Positions 1 through 7,596 of a DNA stretch of 13,420 nt are shown here, piece after piece. The DNA is from an uncultured Pseudomonadales bacterium (lineage in GTDB: Bacteria > Pseudomonadota > Gammaproteobacteria > Pseudomonadales > IMCC2047). Under the pieces are notes generated by a model. It was not told where the DNA came from. It saw only the letters and a list, made by a program, of their open reading frames with translations, and searched no databases. Position numbers and translations under genes: made by a program. Numbering within the stretch: position 1 is the first letter of the stretch; every line of letters starts with the position of its first letter. The stretch is taken from NCBI GenBank assembly GCA_947258895.1, contig CAMYKE010000022.1:1-13420 (forward strand). Reading direction: 5' to 3'.

Positions 1-1
1 G

Positions 2-124
2 CCCCAGCCCAGGCTTGACCCCAGCATCAAGGCACTCGCTGCTTCATCGCTGGCCGCTCCGGGAGTACGCTGGCTGATCGTATCTGCCCTGTTAGTGCTG
101 TCACTGTTATTCCCCCTGTCATGA
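2..124 (+). CDS. C-terminal end of a membrane protein (5' end outside window)
   Basis: An open frame runs from the window edge to TGA at 122-124 and gives about 40 residues. It is a short polar stretch, then a run of Ala/Leu/Val/Ile/Phe (about 20 residues, beginning near WLIVSALLVL) that ends five residues from a probable last transmembrane helix, closing with FPLS. The strong hydrophobic C-terminus suggests the last helix of a permease or other polytopic inner-membrane protein. The next gene, a universal stress protein relic, starts 19 bp downstream behind a good ribosome binding site, so the two were probably co-transcribed. Transporter-usp gene pairs are common in proteobacteria (family knowledge), but too little is visible here to name the transporter. 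Confidence 0.5.
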   Translation, partial: PQPRLDPSIKALAASSLAAPGVRWLIVSALLVLSLLFPLS

Positions 125-132
125 CTCAATGA

Positions 133-139
133 GAGGAGG
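133..139 (+). promoter_or_regulatory. Strong ribosome binding site of the broken usp gene
   Basis: Gaggagg lies 4 bases before ATG at 144. It fixes the ancestral start in a different frame from the conserved Usp domain, which is the main evidence that a frameshift, and not a misplaced start, explains the broken gene. Confidence 0.6.
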
Positions 140-143
140 CATC

Positions 144-623
144 ATGAAACATGTTTTAAAAACATTCTTTTTTATGCCGACAGCTCTGAAGATCTCAACT
201 CGTCGCTTAAGCGGGCGCTGCGGATCGCACAGACCAACCAGGCCAGGCTCACCCTGGTGGACGTGATCAGGCCGGTAGACACACCGACGGAAATTCGCTC
301 CCGTTTCAATCTGGAATTGATCGAGCTACTGGTACAACAGCGTCAGCAATCGCTGGAAAAGCTGGTGCAACGGCTGGAGGCGGATGACAGCCTGATTTAC
401 AGCAAAATTCTGACCGGCCTGCCTTTCGTGGAGATCATCAAATTCATCAGCACCGGCGGCTATGACCTGCTGATCAAGGTGGCCCAGCCTCCTGCGGGAA
501 TCAACGAAAAACTGTTTGGCAGTGATGACCTGCACCTACCGTGCAAATGTCCCTGCCCGGCACCTTAATATCATCCAATATAAAGGCTTTGAGTACCATA
601 CAAGCGCGCCAAAGCATATTTAG
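144..623 (+). pseudogene. Universal stress protein (UspA/UspE-like), broken by two frameshifts
   Basis: ATG at 144 follows a near-perfect Shine-Dalgarno (gaggagg, 133-139), but its frame reads only a few plausible codons and then nonsense. The neighbouring frame from about 158 gives a typical Usp N-terminus (KNILFYADSSEDLNSSLKRA) and continues through LTLVDVIRP and YDLLIKVAQPP to LFGSDDLHL and CKCPCP. These match the first domain of UspE-type proteins, whose conserved end is FGSTDxHLLRKCPCPVW. That frame stops at 566-568. A third frame picks up exactly there with LNIIQYKGFEY and ends at TAG 621-623. One missing base in the T4-A5 run near 156-165 and a second indel near 560 explain the pattern. 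UspE has two Usp domains and only one is left. It is called a pseudogene, though an error in the homopolymer run could account for the first shift. Confidence 0.7.
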
Positions 624-1102
624 CAGACTGTAAATTTCGTGTTTAAAGAAAATGCCTTTTTCCCGGATTATTCTCAGGTTTCATGCTGTATCGGTGACGG
701 ATGCGGGCTAAGCAGGCCTCCATGGCTCATTGGCAACGCACCGGAACAGCGGATTGAATAGTTCTACCTGCAGCGGTGCGAGTGAAAGGGCGGTAAAAAT
801 ATTCTTCCGCACATTTTTCATTGAAGCCAAACCGCAAATTAAGGATGATAGCGCACACCTTCAGTCACCGCCTGTCGCTTCAATTGCACAGCGGTTCACA
901 CTACCGCGACAATTTGAAAACAACGGAACCATAATGCCCTCCATACTCGCGCGCCTGGCAACCACTACCCCAATGGTCATGGCGGTTTCCTGCCGCTGGA
1001 CTCGCCCAACAAAAACGGTACGCCAGCACTTCCCCGGATAAAAAACTATTCGCGCACAGCCTCGATGTTTCGCTTTCTGGCGCGGGCACGTGATGCCACA
1101 AC
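624..1102. other. Low-coding intergenic stretch with a repeat relic
   Basis: Nothing in this stretch reads as a convincing intact gene. Frames between 730 and 920 have erratic composition and frequent stops in the other frames. It contains a solo dispersed repeat (685-720) that resembles the right end of the element at 9384-9633. From 918 one frame is open to a stop at 1104-1106. It reads plausibly (for example NGHGGFLPLDSPNKNGT, then a basic FRFLARARD tail) but has no start codon except an ATG at 1062, so it may be the 3' remnant of a decayed gene. No convincing promoter or terminator was found. Confidence 0.5.
685..720 (+). repeat. Dispersed repeat, solo copy (partner at 9606-9640)
   Basis: Bases 685-710 match 9606-9631 at 25 of 26 positions (core atcggtgacggatgcgggct here, with one G/C difference there). 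Weaker similarity continues to about 743 (gcctc, then tggcaa and cgg). The 9611-9633 part of the partner is one terminal inverted repeat of the element at 9384-9633. No inverted partner is visible near 685, so this is a solo or decayed end. Confidence 0.6.
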
Positions 1103-1210
1103 ATGACTGATCAGATACCCTCTCCTGACTCACCGCTGGCGGCCGCAGGGCCGGGACAGCGCAAACCGGAGCTCAACGAGTCCGGGGAATTTGGGCTTTC
1201 GGCAATATGA
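1103..1210 (+). CDS. Short 35-aa frame overlapping the AIM24-like gene; possible N-terminus or coupled leader
   Basis: ATG at 1103 overlaps the preceding stop (ATGA), and TGA 1208-1210 overlaps the next gene's ATG at 1207 (ATGA again). The 35 residues are polar and rich in Pro, Ala, Glu and Ser, starting MTDQIPSPDSPL and ending EFGLSAI. That composition fits a disordered cytoplasmic tail ahead of a transmembrane segment. Two readings are possible: a tiny translationally coupled ORF, or the true N-terminus of the following membrane protein separated from it by one indel. No Shine-Dalgarno is visible before 1103. No family is recognised. Confidence 0.3.
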   Translation: MTDQIPSPDSPLAAAGPGQRKPELNESGEFGLSAI

Positions 1211-3150
1211 TGGAGATCGTGAACCTGATCGCCGTAGCAGTCCTCACGCCGCTGGCAGTGCATCGACTGGGATCTGTATCGACGTGGTTCTTGGTGCTGG
1301 TCACTGGGCTGTGCGCCAGCATACTCGCTGTAGGCCTGTTGCAACCGATCACGCTTGCACTGCTGGCACTCCTCATTTACGCAGCGCTGATCAGCCTCGC
1401 TCGCAGTGCCACTGCAGAGTTACGCTACATCGGCCAGCATATTCAGCGTGACGTACTCCGGTCGATCGTTTGGGGCACACTGTTGCGCTGGTCGGTCTTC
1501 CCACTCATTATCCTGCTGGGCTACCTCAGTTACCAGGCGATCAACCAAAGCATTCACCGGGCGGTCAGCGATACGGTGTACACTACGAAAATCGGGACTG
1601 GCTCGGCGGGGCATGCGGCGTACGCCTGCAGCGTGGACCACAGGCTGGTGTGTGAATGCGTCGCGGCTCGCATCCCCGGAGCCACAGCGAACGTGACCCC
1701 GAGCGATTGCCCGCAGGACAGCTACGCGGTGACTGAGGCTGCCGACCGCACCGCCCTGGAGCGAGATGTGCATTTCTCAGTTGACCGTTTCTTTACCCGG
1801 CTCAAAGCCGAGCTTCAGGCCCACGTCTCCCGGATACTCAAAAGTGGCGGTGCCGTCCGGGATACCTCCCGGGATGAACTGCTGCGGGCCCTGTTTGACG
1901 GACCGGGAGATGAAGTTCTGTTCAGCCAGGAATTGCATCAATTTGTTCCGGGTCTCGAACCACCGCCCTGCGCCGGATTTGCGGACCCCCTGTTTAACAT
2001 GGGTGACTGCATCAGGCACGAAGTGTATGCAACATTAGACACACTCTATGCTAGTGGTCGCCAGCGGCTGCGCCGTGCACTGGTTAGCCTGCTGCGGCGC
2101 GTCGGTGACAGCAGCCGCGCGACCAGCCAGGACATCCGCACGCTTACCGCAACGTTCGTAGACCAGGAAATAGAAACGCTGCGCGCTGAGTATCACCAGC
2201 GGGTCGGCGAATTATTCCAGGCGGCGCGGATTTTCAATATCGTTTCGTTTTTGGTCTGGCTGGGCATGGCGCTGCTGGTCGCGCTATTGGGCTTCTTCTA
2301 TATCTTCTGCCGTTATGCCTACGACCCGCGCAATGGCGGGGTACCGCTCAAACTACTGCTGGGACCCCCGCTTGGATCTTCGCTGCGCAGCACACCCCTG
2401 GTTCAGGATATGTCACGGACCGATCTCGGGATTCAACTCGATCAGCAGACATGGTTCGTTAATCACACCAGATATATCGAGCTGGATAGCCGTGAGGATT
2501 ACAAGTTTCCGCAACCAACCAAACTTTTCTTCCGCCGTTTTCCGAGCCGATTGTGGATGCGTCAATACAGCAGGCAGTCCGGTTGTACAGAAATCGGCCT
2601 GAACTTTGTGGGTGGGGGCACGCAAGTCGTCAAAGTGAACCTCGGCAGGAATGACCGCGTGGCATTCGACTTGAAGAATCTGGTGGGGTTCACGGAGTCC
2701 ACTTCCCTGGCCACGCTGTTTAGCTGGAAGCTGGCCTACCTGTTGAATCGCTCGCCCTTCATTTGTTGTGCTGCCGGTCCCGGCGAGTTGCTGCTATCGA
2801 CCAAATGGCAGCAAGCAACCGCGCCTGCTGCGAATGCCAGCGCCTGCGACGATGAACAGGAAAACGCTCCGTTAAACGAACACCAGGGTCGAGCCAATCC
2901 ACGCGATATTGCGCTGCTTGATCTCAATGGCCAGTATTCCCTCTCCGTGAGCCAGTCACCACTAAACGTATATTGGGATGATCACAGCGTAGAGAGCCCG
3001 GACAATTCCATTATCCTGCGGGATCGCAGCGAAAACGGCAGGCGAATTACCAGGGCGGCCGGCTTTCTTAGAAAGATGCTACTGGTCCCCTTACCGGTGC
3101 TGTCCGGAATATTTTTCATACCGCTCATGATGGGCTGGCTCTCCTCCTGA
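1207..3150 (+). CDS. Multi-pass membrane protein with C-terminal AIM24-like domain
   Basis: The product has 647 aa. Predicted helices lie at about 4-18, 24-45, 48-65, 92-112, 343-368 and 622-644. The 113-342 loop, probably periplasmic, holds six cysteines (141, 149, 151, 168, 255, 268) that could form disulfides, plus a long polar helix-rich section. Residues about 400-535 look like an AIM24/DUF124-type beta domain, with KVNLGRNDRVAFDLKNLVGF, then TSLATLF and AAGPGELLLSTKW. Proteins of that family carry a similar VDPGHLVAF ... GPGxVxLQSR pattern. AIM24 was named for a mitochondrial membrane protein and bacterial homologues have no firm function. The start at 1207 overlaps an upstream stop (ATGATGG). 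The stop is 24 bp before the collar-like gene, so the two form an operon. Function is unknown, and fusion to a Cys-rich membrane module is unusual. The domain call is from pattern only. Confidence 0.75.
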   Translation: MMEIVNLIAVAVLTPLAVHRLGSVSTWFLVLVTGLCASILAVGLLQPITLALLALLIYAALISLARSATAELRYIGQHIQRDVLRSIVWGTLLRWSVFPLIILLGYLSYQAINQSIHRAVSDTVYTTKIGTGSAGHAAYACSVDHRLVCECVAARIPGATANVTPSDCPQDSYAVTEAADRTALERDVHFSVDRFFTRLKAELQAHVSRILKSGGAVRDTSRDELLRALFDGPGDEVLFSQELHQFVPGLEPPPCAGFADPLFNMGDCIRHEVYATLDTLYASGRQRLRRALVSLLRRVGDSSRATSQDIRTLTATFVDQEIETLRAEYHQRVGELFQAARIFNIVSFLVWLGMALLVALLGFFYIFCRYAYDPRNGGVPLKLLLGPPLGSSLRSTPLVQDMSRTDLGIQLDQQTWFVNHTRYIELDSREDYKFPQPTKLFFRRFPSRLWMRQYSRQSGCTEIGLNFVGGGTQVVKVNLGRNDRVAFDLKNLVGFTESTSLATLFSWKLAYLLNRSPFICCAAGPGELLLSTKWQQATAPAANASACDDEQENAPLNEHQGRANPRDIALLDLNGQYSLSVSQSPLNVYWDDHSVESPDNSIILRDRSENGRRITRAAGFLRKMLLVPLPVLSGIFFIPLMMGWLSS

Positions 3151-3174
3151 TAAAACACAGTTCGGAAACTTGAT

Positions 3175-3894
3175 ATGGGACAACAGGATTTAACCCGGCA
3201 ACGCAAGCGCGTTGCTACAATTGCGTTACTACTGATCGTAGCGGTTGGCGTGATTTCACTTTTGAGCCTGACCCTCGCAGTCCCGGACAGCCTGGGCGGG
3301 CCACTGGCTCTGGCGGAGTATCTCACCCACCCGTCGTTGCCGATTGTCTTCGCGTTGCTGTTTTTCCTGGGCGTGCTGCTCAGCCTCTATCTTGCCGACC
3401 GCTTCAATGTGCTGTTGCTGCTGCCGTTACTGCTGGTGGCAATCCCGCCGGTGCTGCTGCGCCAAACGGATTTTGTCGCTGCGGGAGCGGTGATGGCATT
3501 TTATCTTGATGAGTGTCCCCGCGATCAGGGATGGGAGCCCTTCGAAGAGGCGCGAAACCGGTTCGTCGTCGGCACCGGACCGGCGCGTAAAGATGAATTG
3601 GGCGTTAGTCTGTCAGAGCTTCCACTGGGCAGCGTTGGCGGAGCGGAGCGCCGCGTAATCACAAAGAGCGAACTGCCCAGGCACAATCACGCCAAGGGCG
3701 AATACAATCGACTGACGATGGCAAACAGGAAAAATACCGCAATTCCCCGCTATCTCGACAGCGAGGATCCTAGCGTGGCGAACGAAGTGAACCTGCGCAA
3801 GTCGGATACGATCAAGCCCTGGGGGCAGGCGAATCCACGCGCCCACGACAACATGCCGCCGTACGTCGCACTACGCTATTGCATAAAGCGCTAA
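3175..3894 (+). CDS. Membrane-anchored protein with a phage-tail-collar-like C-terminal domain
   Basis: The product has 239 aa. Three hydrophobic segments (about 14-36, 54-74, 78-96) follow a basic N-terminus, which would put the C-terminal 140 residues in the periplasm. That part resembles the collar/receptor-binding-type domain seen at the end of tail-fibre and some cell-surface proteins. VMAFYLDECPRDQGWEPFEE followed by RFVVGTG matches the family's VAFxLxxCPxGW ... GRFIRG opening. ITKSELPRHNH (162-172) is the His-containing middle, and HDNMPPYVALRYCIK (224-238) is the typical closing strand. ATG at 3175 is preceded by a modest ggaaa. The gene sits 24 bp behind the AIM24-like membrane gene on the same strand and probably works with it. 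There is no other phage gene nearby, so a domesticated or surface role is more likely than a prophage. Confidence 0.7.
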   Translation: MGQQDLTRQRKRVATIALLLIVAVGVISLLSLTLAVPDSLGGPLALAEYLTHPSLPIVFALLFFLGVLLSLYLADRFNVLLLLPLLLVAIPPVLLRQTDFVAAGAVMAFYLDECPRDQGWEPFEEARNRFVVGTGPARKDELGVSLSELPLGSVGGAERRVITKSELPRHNHAKGEYNRLTMANRKNTAIPRYLDSEDPSVANEVNLRKSDTIKPWGQANPRAHDNMPPYVALRYCIKR

Positions 3895-4073
3895 TATCCG
3901 GGCAAACAGGCGGCAACTCGCTCGTCCCTCTCTGGCCCGCAATGGGCCTCCACCCATGCGGCCCGACTTTTCCCCATCGCTGCGCGCAACGGTGTGGTTC
4001 TATCCATTTCAATACTTTCGCCAGCACTCGGGACCTGCGGAGTGTCACTATTTTTTACATTATTTCGCAGCGC

Positions 4074-4089
4074 AAAAAACCGGTTTTTT
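4074..4089. repeat. Perfect 16-bp palindrome (A6-CCGG-T6)
   Basis: Aaaaaaccggtttttt reads the same on both strands. As RNA it would form six A-U pairs with a CCGG loop, which is too weak for a standard terminator. It could still contribute to bidirectional termination or be a protein-binding site upstream of the peroxidase gene. Confidence 0.4.
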
Positions 4090-4122
4090 CTAAGGCCATG
4101 AATTGATTTGTGATTTACTGGC

Positions 4123-4138
4123 TGGTCCAAATTTTGCT
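4123..4138 (+). promoter_or_regulatory. Possible sigma-54-type promoter for the peroxidase gene
   Basis: TGGtccaaattTTGCt has the invariant GG-N10-GC spacing of -24/-12 promoters (consensus TGGCACG-N4-TTGCW) and lies 38 bp before ATG 4177. Several -24 positions differ from consensus and no enhancer-binding site is evident, so chance is quite possible. Confidence 0.25.
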
Positions 4139-4176
4139 TCATATTTATCTGCAGAATAAAAAAGTGGAATAGTCCA

Positions 4177-5415
4177 ATGCGAATACGAAGCCTTGGTACG
4201 AAAACGCTGTTGATCCTCACCGTACTTGCGTACACCCCATTGGCAGCGGGCGATGAGCTATTACCTCTTGAGCGGTTGGGTGAGTCCTTGTTTGCCGATA
4301 CAGCCTTATCGATAGGCAGGAACCAGTCGTGTGCGTCTTGTCACAGTCTGGACTGGGGGGGCACGGGGCCGGATCCGGGGATCAACCAGGGCGGCGCCGT
4401 GCTGCAAGGATCCATTCATGGCCGCTTTGGCAATCGTAAACCCCCGAGTTTCTCATACGCCACCCTGAGCCCGGTCCTTTTTCAGGACGGGTCAGATTGG
4501 ACGGGCGGCCTGTTCTGGGATGGGCGGGCAACCGGAGACAGGCTGGGCGATCCGGCCGCTGAGCAGGCGCAAGTCCCACTAATCAATCCGGCGGAACAGG
4601 CACTACCCAGCGCCGCCTGTGTTGTTTATCGTGTGGCCAATTCAGGCTACGCCACACTGTACGAACAGGTTTGGGGCGACAGCATATTCAGCATCGTATT
4701 TCCGCCCGACTCGGACACACTGTGCGAATCAGAGGGCATCAGCCTGGACCTGCTCGATGAGGATCGCGACAAGGTCGAGGTCGAATACGATAACATCGCC
4801 ATTTCCCTTGCCGCCTACGAATCCTCTTCTGAAGTGAATCGCTATAGCTCGAAGTATGACGCCTGGCGCAACGGCCGGGCCAAGCTCAACAGGAACGAAC
4901 GAATCGGCCGGATACTGTTTCTTAACTCCATGTGCCACAAGTGTCATACCCTGGGCGGCGACAATGCGGCACTAACCAATTTCCAGTACGCCAACATAGG
5001 CGTGCCGCCCAACCCGGAGAACCCGGCACTGCAGGCCGATCCGGACTACGTCGATCTCGGACTCGGCGGCTTTCTGAAGAGCCGCGGCGAACCCGCCGCC
5101 GTCTACCAGCCCGAAATTGGCAAAATGAAAATTCCGACATTGCGCAACGTGGGTAAAAAACCGAGCCCGACCGCCACCAAGGCCTACATGCACAACGGCG
5201 TATTCAAGAGCCTCAAGGAAGTCGTGCATTTTTACAACACCCGGGACGTGCTGCCACATTGCGAGACGCTACCCGATCCGGAATTTGGCGTGAATTGCTG
5301 GCCGGTACCGGAAGTCGCCGAAAACATGCATACCCAGTTTATCGGCAACTTACGCCTGACCGACCAGCGGGAAAACCAGATCGTTGACTTCCTGAAAGCC
5401 TTGTCAGACGAATAA
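4177..5415 (+). CDS. Di-haem cytochrome c peroxidase / MauG-family protein
   Basis: The product has 412 aa and a Sec signal peptide (basic MRIRSLGTK, hydrophobic LLILTVLAY, then a PLAAG-type cleavage region), so it is periplasmic. Two covalent haem motifs are present: CASCH at 52-56 and CHKCH at 253-257. The C-terminal part carries the family signature KIPTLRNV (318-325) and AYMHNGVFKSLKEVVHFYN (336-354). The order and spacing fit bacterial di-haem peroxidases, which reduce H2O2 with electrons from small c-type cytochromes. MauG-like relatives instead oxidise protein substrates. Sequence alone does not decide between these. Insertions with extra cysteines (148, 183, 362, 374) make it slightly longer than classical CcpA (about 330-350 aa). 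ATG 4177 gives the signal peptide directly. The gene is monocistronic and its 3' end overlaps the convergent kinase gene by 12 bp. Confidence 0.88.
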   Translation: MRIRSLGTKTLLILTVLAYTPLAAGDELLPLERLGESLFADTALSIGRNQSCASCHSLDWGGTGPDPGINQGGAVLQGSIHGRFGNRKPPSFSYATLSPVLFQDGSDWTGGLFWDGRATGDRLGDPAAEQAQVPLINPAEQALPSAACVVYRVANSGYATLYEQVWGDSIFSIVFPPDSDTLCESEGISLDLLDEDRDKVEVEYDNIAISLAAYESSSEVNRYSSKYDAWRNGRAKLNRNERIGRILFLNSMCHKCHTLGGDNAALTNFQYANIGVPPNPENPALQADPDYVDLGLGGFLKSRGEPAAVYQPEIGKMKIPTLRNVGKKPSPTATKAYMHNGVFKSLKEVVHFYNTRDVLPHCETLPDPEFGVNCWPVPEVAENMHTQFIGNLRLTDQRENQIVDFLKALSDE

Positions 5416-7596
5416 TAAAAGCGGTAGACGAACACTAAATTTTACGCCGCTGCCATCGGCCAGGTTTTCTGCACCAACTCGACCTTGATGAAATTCGGTT
5501 ATTAGCCGGACAACGTAAAGGCCCAGCCCGAAATGGGAATCCGCTGGCTGCGCCGGCGAGCCGGGCGAACCCGTTGCGCTTCGTGAGCTGATGAGCGAAT
5601 CGAACAGAAGTGGCATCAGCTCGGCAGAAATCAGCGGGCCGCTATTAGTGATCTCGAGGATGCAGTATTTGTGTTCGACGCGCAGGCAAACCTGGATCGG
5701 TCGGCTTTGGTCGCAGAAATCGATCGCATTCTCCATCAGTTTATCCAGCATTTGCTCTATTCGAAAATCGGCCGCTTCAATCCAGACGGAGTGCTTTGGC
5801 AGCTCGACCTGTAGCGCGATGTCGCTGCGAGTTCGGGTGAAGTTAGTGAAGTACTGTTCAACCAGGCGTCGCACATCGATGCGCTCGCGCGTCTCGTTGC
5901 CGAGCGCTTCCTCCAGGCTTGCCGATTCCGCGAGGTGGTGAATGATACTGCTTATCTGGTGCAAGCCACGCTTTGCGCCTGCGATGTAGCGCTGGCATTG
6001 CTCCGGATCGATCTCACCGTCCAGGTTTTCCAGCGAAGTGCTGATGGTGTTCAGGGGATTATTGATTTCATGACGGAGCGTGTGCGGCATGCGCGCGATG
6101 AACTGCTGGTACTGGTGGAGCTTGGTGAGCATCGTCGAGACACCACGCGCCAGATCGCCGATTTCGTCGGCAGCGTGCAATTCATGCTGTACCCTGCTGA
6201 CCAGCAATCGGCCGTGGGGGTCTATTGCGGAATCGGTTTCCGCGCGTAACCGCCGTATGCGCCAGGTCAGGCGCGCGGCGAAGACGAGCAGGGCAATAAA
6301 AATCACCAGGAAACTCGCCAGCGTCGTACTCACCACCTTCTCCAGGGCCTGGCGCTGCATCGCCAGAACGCTGGCGGCGCTCTGCTCCAGCAGCACGGCA
6401 CCGATAATTTGGTCGCCATTCTTAATGGGATAGGTGGCGCTGACGATTTGCGCCCGCCCATCCAGCGAGGCCCGATATTGGGTACCTGCGTTACCCGCGA
6501 GCGCGGCCTTGATGATGCTGTCGTCGCGTTGTTGGGTCAGGACGGGATCGAAATCATGAAATGCGGCGGCGCTTGGTTCTATCAGCTGGTTAAACACCAG
6601 CTCAACGAGGCTGAGCCAGACCACTCGCCACAACGGCGTATCGGAATCAATGTAGGAAGAATGGTCCGGTTCGAATGAGCGACTCAATTGCCCGGCCGTC
6701 GCCCTGACGCGCTGGGCTTTGTCGAGGACCCAGATGCGCGAGTAGGTATTCTCCAGTCCCCGCAGCAGGTTCTCCACTGCGGGTGAACGCAATACCACCA
6801 AACTGAGCTGGTCGGCGTCGAGTTGCCGAAAGGTGCCTGTCAGGCTCGCGACCTCCCGGGTAGACGCGTCTGCGACATCGGCGACCGCGAAGCCCAGCTG
6901 CTTGCGGGTGGCCAGCATTGCGAGCGGCAGTCGCATTTCGATCGCATAGCCCGTTGCGGTGCGCTGCACCAGCGCCTGTACCCGATATTCGGGCTGCCCC
7001 CTGGACGCATAGAGCCAGTCCGCGCCGACGTAGTAGGCGCTGGCATTGCCCGGCCCTTCGATGCTGAGTAATAACCGCTGCAACACCCCTTCGCTATCCA
7101 CAAAGCTGAGTCGCAGGTGGTCGCCATTGTCGAGGCGTCGATAACCGGGATGACGATAAACCGGCGTTACATCGTTGATGTGCACAAAAGCGTATAGCTG
7201 CCGATCGCGGGTGCCCAGTGCCAGCCGAAACTTTTCCCGGGTTGGGCCTGGCGAGGCAGGGGCGGAGTCCTCGCCGAAGCTCTGCTGCATGCGATCCAGG
7301 TCACGCCAGTCATCTGCATAGCCGTCAATGCGCAGGGGGTAGTCGAGGGGATAGCTGGAGAGTTGCCGGTAGTCCTCGATGGATTCCGGCAGATCATTGA
7401 ACAGCTCATCGCTGCCATGCAGCAGCGTCGCCACCCCCTTCGCGGTAAGCAGGTGCGCCTGGGCCTGGCCCTCGATCAGGAAGCGTTGCATTTCCAGCAG
7501 ATATTGGTAGCCAAGCCAGGGGATGACGAGCAGCACGGCACAGACCAGCAGCAATTTGGTTGCCAGGCGCGGCCCGCGCAGCCGAAATCGTCTCAT
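5404..7596 (-). CDS. pdsS: Proteobacterial dedicated sortase system histidine kinase PdsS
   Basis: The product is a 730-aa inner-membrane sensor kinase. TM1 is at about 12-33 and TM2 at about 422-443, flanking a periplasmic sensor of about 390 residues. Residues 85-240 of the sensor look like a CBM9/DOMON-type beta sandwich, with YPLRIDGYADDW, YAFVHINDV, GDHLRLSF and YAIEMRLPLAML. A linker follows TM2. The phospho-acceptor motif is LRHEINNPLNTIS with His509. The ATP-binding domain has an N-box around MENAIDF (Asn623), a degenerate NSGP box, and HFGLGLYVVRLI (688-699). Length, layout and its place next to pdsR and a sortase locus fit the dedicated kinase family of the PDS system. The start at 7596 overlaps the pdsR stop as ATGA, so translation is coupled. 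It ends by overlapping the convergent peroxidase gene by 12 bp, with no separate terminator visible. Confidence 0.88.
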   Translation of the reverse strand: MRRFRLRGPRLATKLLLVCAVLLVIPWLGYQYLLEMQRFLIEGQAQAHLLTAKGVATLLHGSDELFNDLPESIEDYRQLSSYPLDYPLRIDGYADDWRDLDRMQQSFGEDSAPASPGPTREKFRLALGTRDRQLYAFVHINDVTPVYRHPGYRRLDNGDHLRLSFVDSEGVLQRLLLSIEGPGNASAYYVGADWLYASRGQPEYRVQALVQRTATGYAIEMRLPLAMLATRKQLGFAVADVADASTREVASLTGTFRQLDADQLSLVVLRSPAVENLLRGLENTYSRIWVLDKAQRVRATAGQLSRSFEPDHSSYIDSDTPLWRVVWLSLVELVFNQLIEPSAAAFHDFDPVLTQQRDDSIIKAALAGNAGTQYRASLDGRAQIVSATYPIKNGDQIIGAVLLEQSAASVLAMQRQALEKVVSTTLASFLVIFIALLVFAARLTWRIRRLRAETDSAIDPHGRLLVSRVQHELHAADEIGDLARGVSTMLTKLHQYQQFIARMPHTLRHEINNPLNTISTSLENLDGEIDPEQCQRYIAGAKRGLHQISSIIHHLAESASLEEALGNETRERIDVRRLVEQYFTNFTRTRSDIALQVELPKHSVWIEAADFRIEQMLDKLMENAIDFCDQSRPIQVCLRVEHKYCILEITNSGPLISAELMPLLFDSLISSRSATGSPGSPAQPADSHFGLGLYVVRLITEFHQGRVGAENLADGSGVKFSVRLPLLLFV

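Larger units (their letters stand above)
3895..4176. other. Intergenic region with hairpins and a palindrome
   Basis: This 282-bp gap has no gene. It contains alternative short GC stems around 3934-3965 (ggccc/gggcc arms) and a perfect 16-bp AT-rich palindrome (4074-4089). AT-rich leader sequence of the peroxidase gene follows, with a possible sigma-54-type site. None of the GC stems is followed by a clear T-run, so no confident terminator is called for the upstream operon. Confidence 0.4.

Noticed and set aside
730..1041. 103-codon plus-strand frame in the low-coding region
   Set aside because: It has no ribosome binding site and no coherent composition, and it overlaps a more plausible frame from 918 onward.
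3175..3894. Prophage tail gene interpretation of the collar-domain protein
   Set aside because: The protein has three N-terminal membrane helices and no phage neighbours, so a tail-fibre gene of a prophage does not fit.
3934..3965. Rho-independent terminator after the collar-domain gene
   Set aside because: Stems are only about 5 bp, mutually exclusive, and not followed by a T-run.
4103..4116. FNR/ANR-like half site TTGAT upstream of the peroxidase
   Set aside because: Only the left half matches TTGAT-N4-ATCAA; the right half is gattt.
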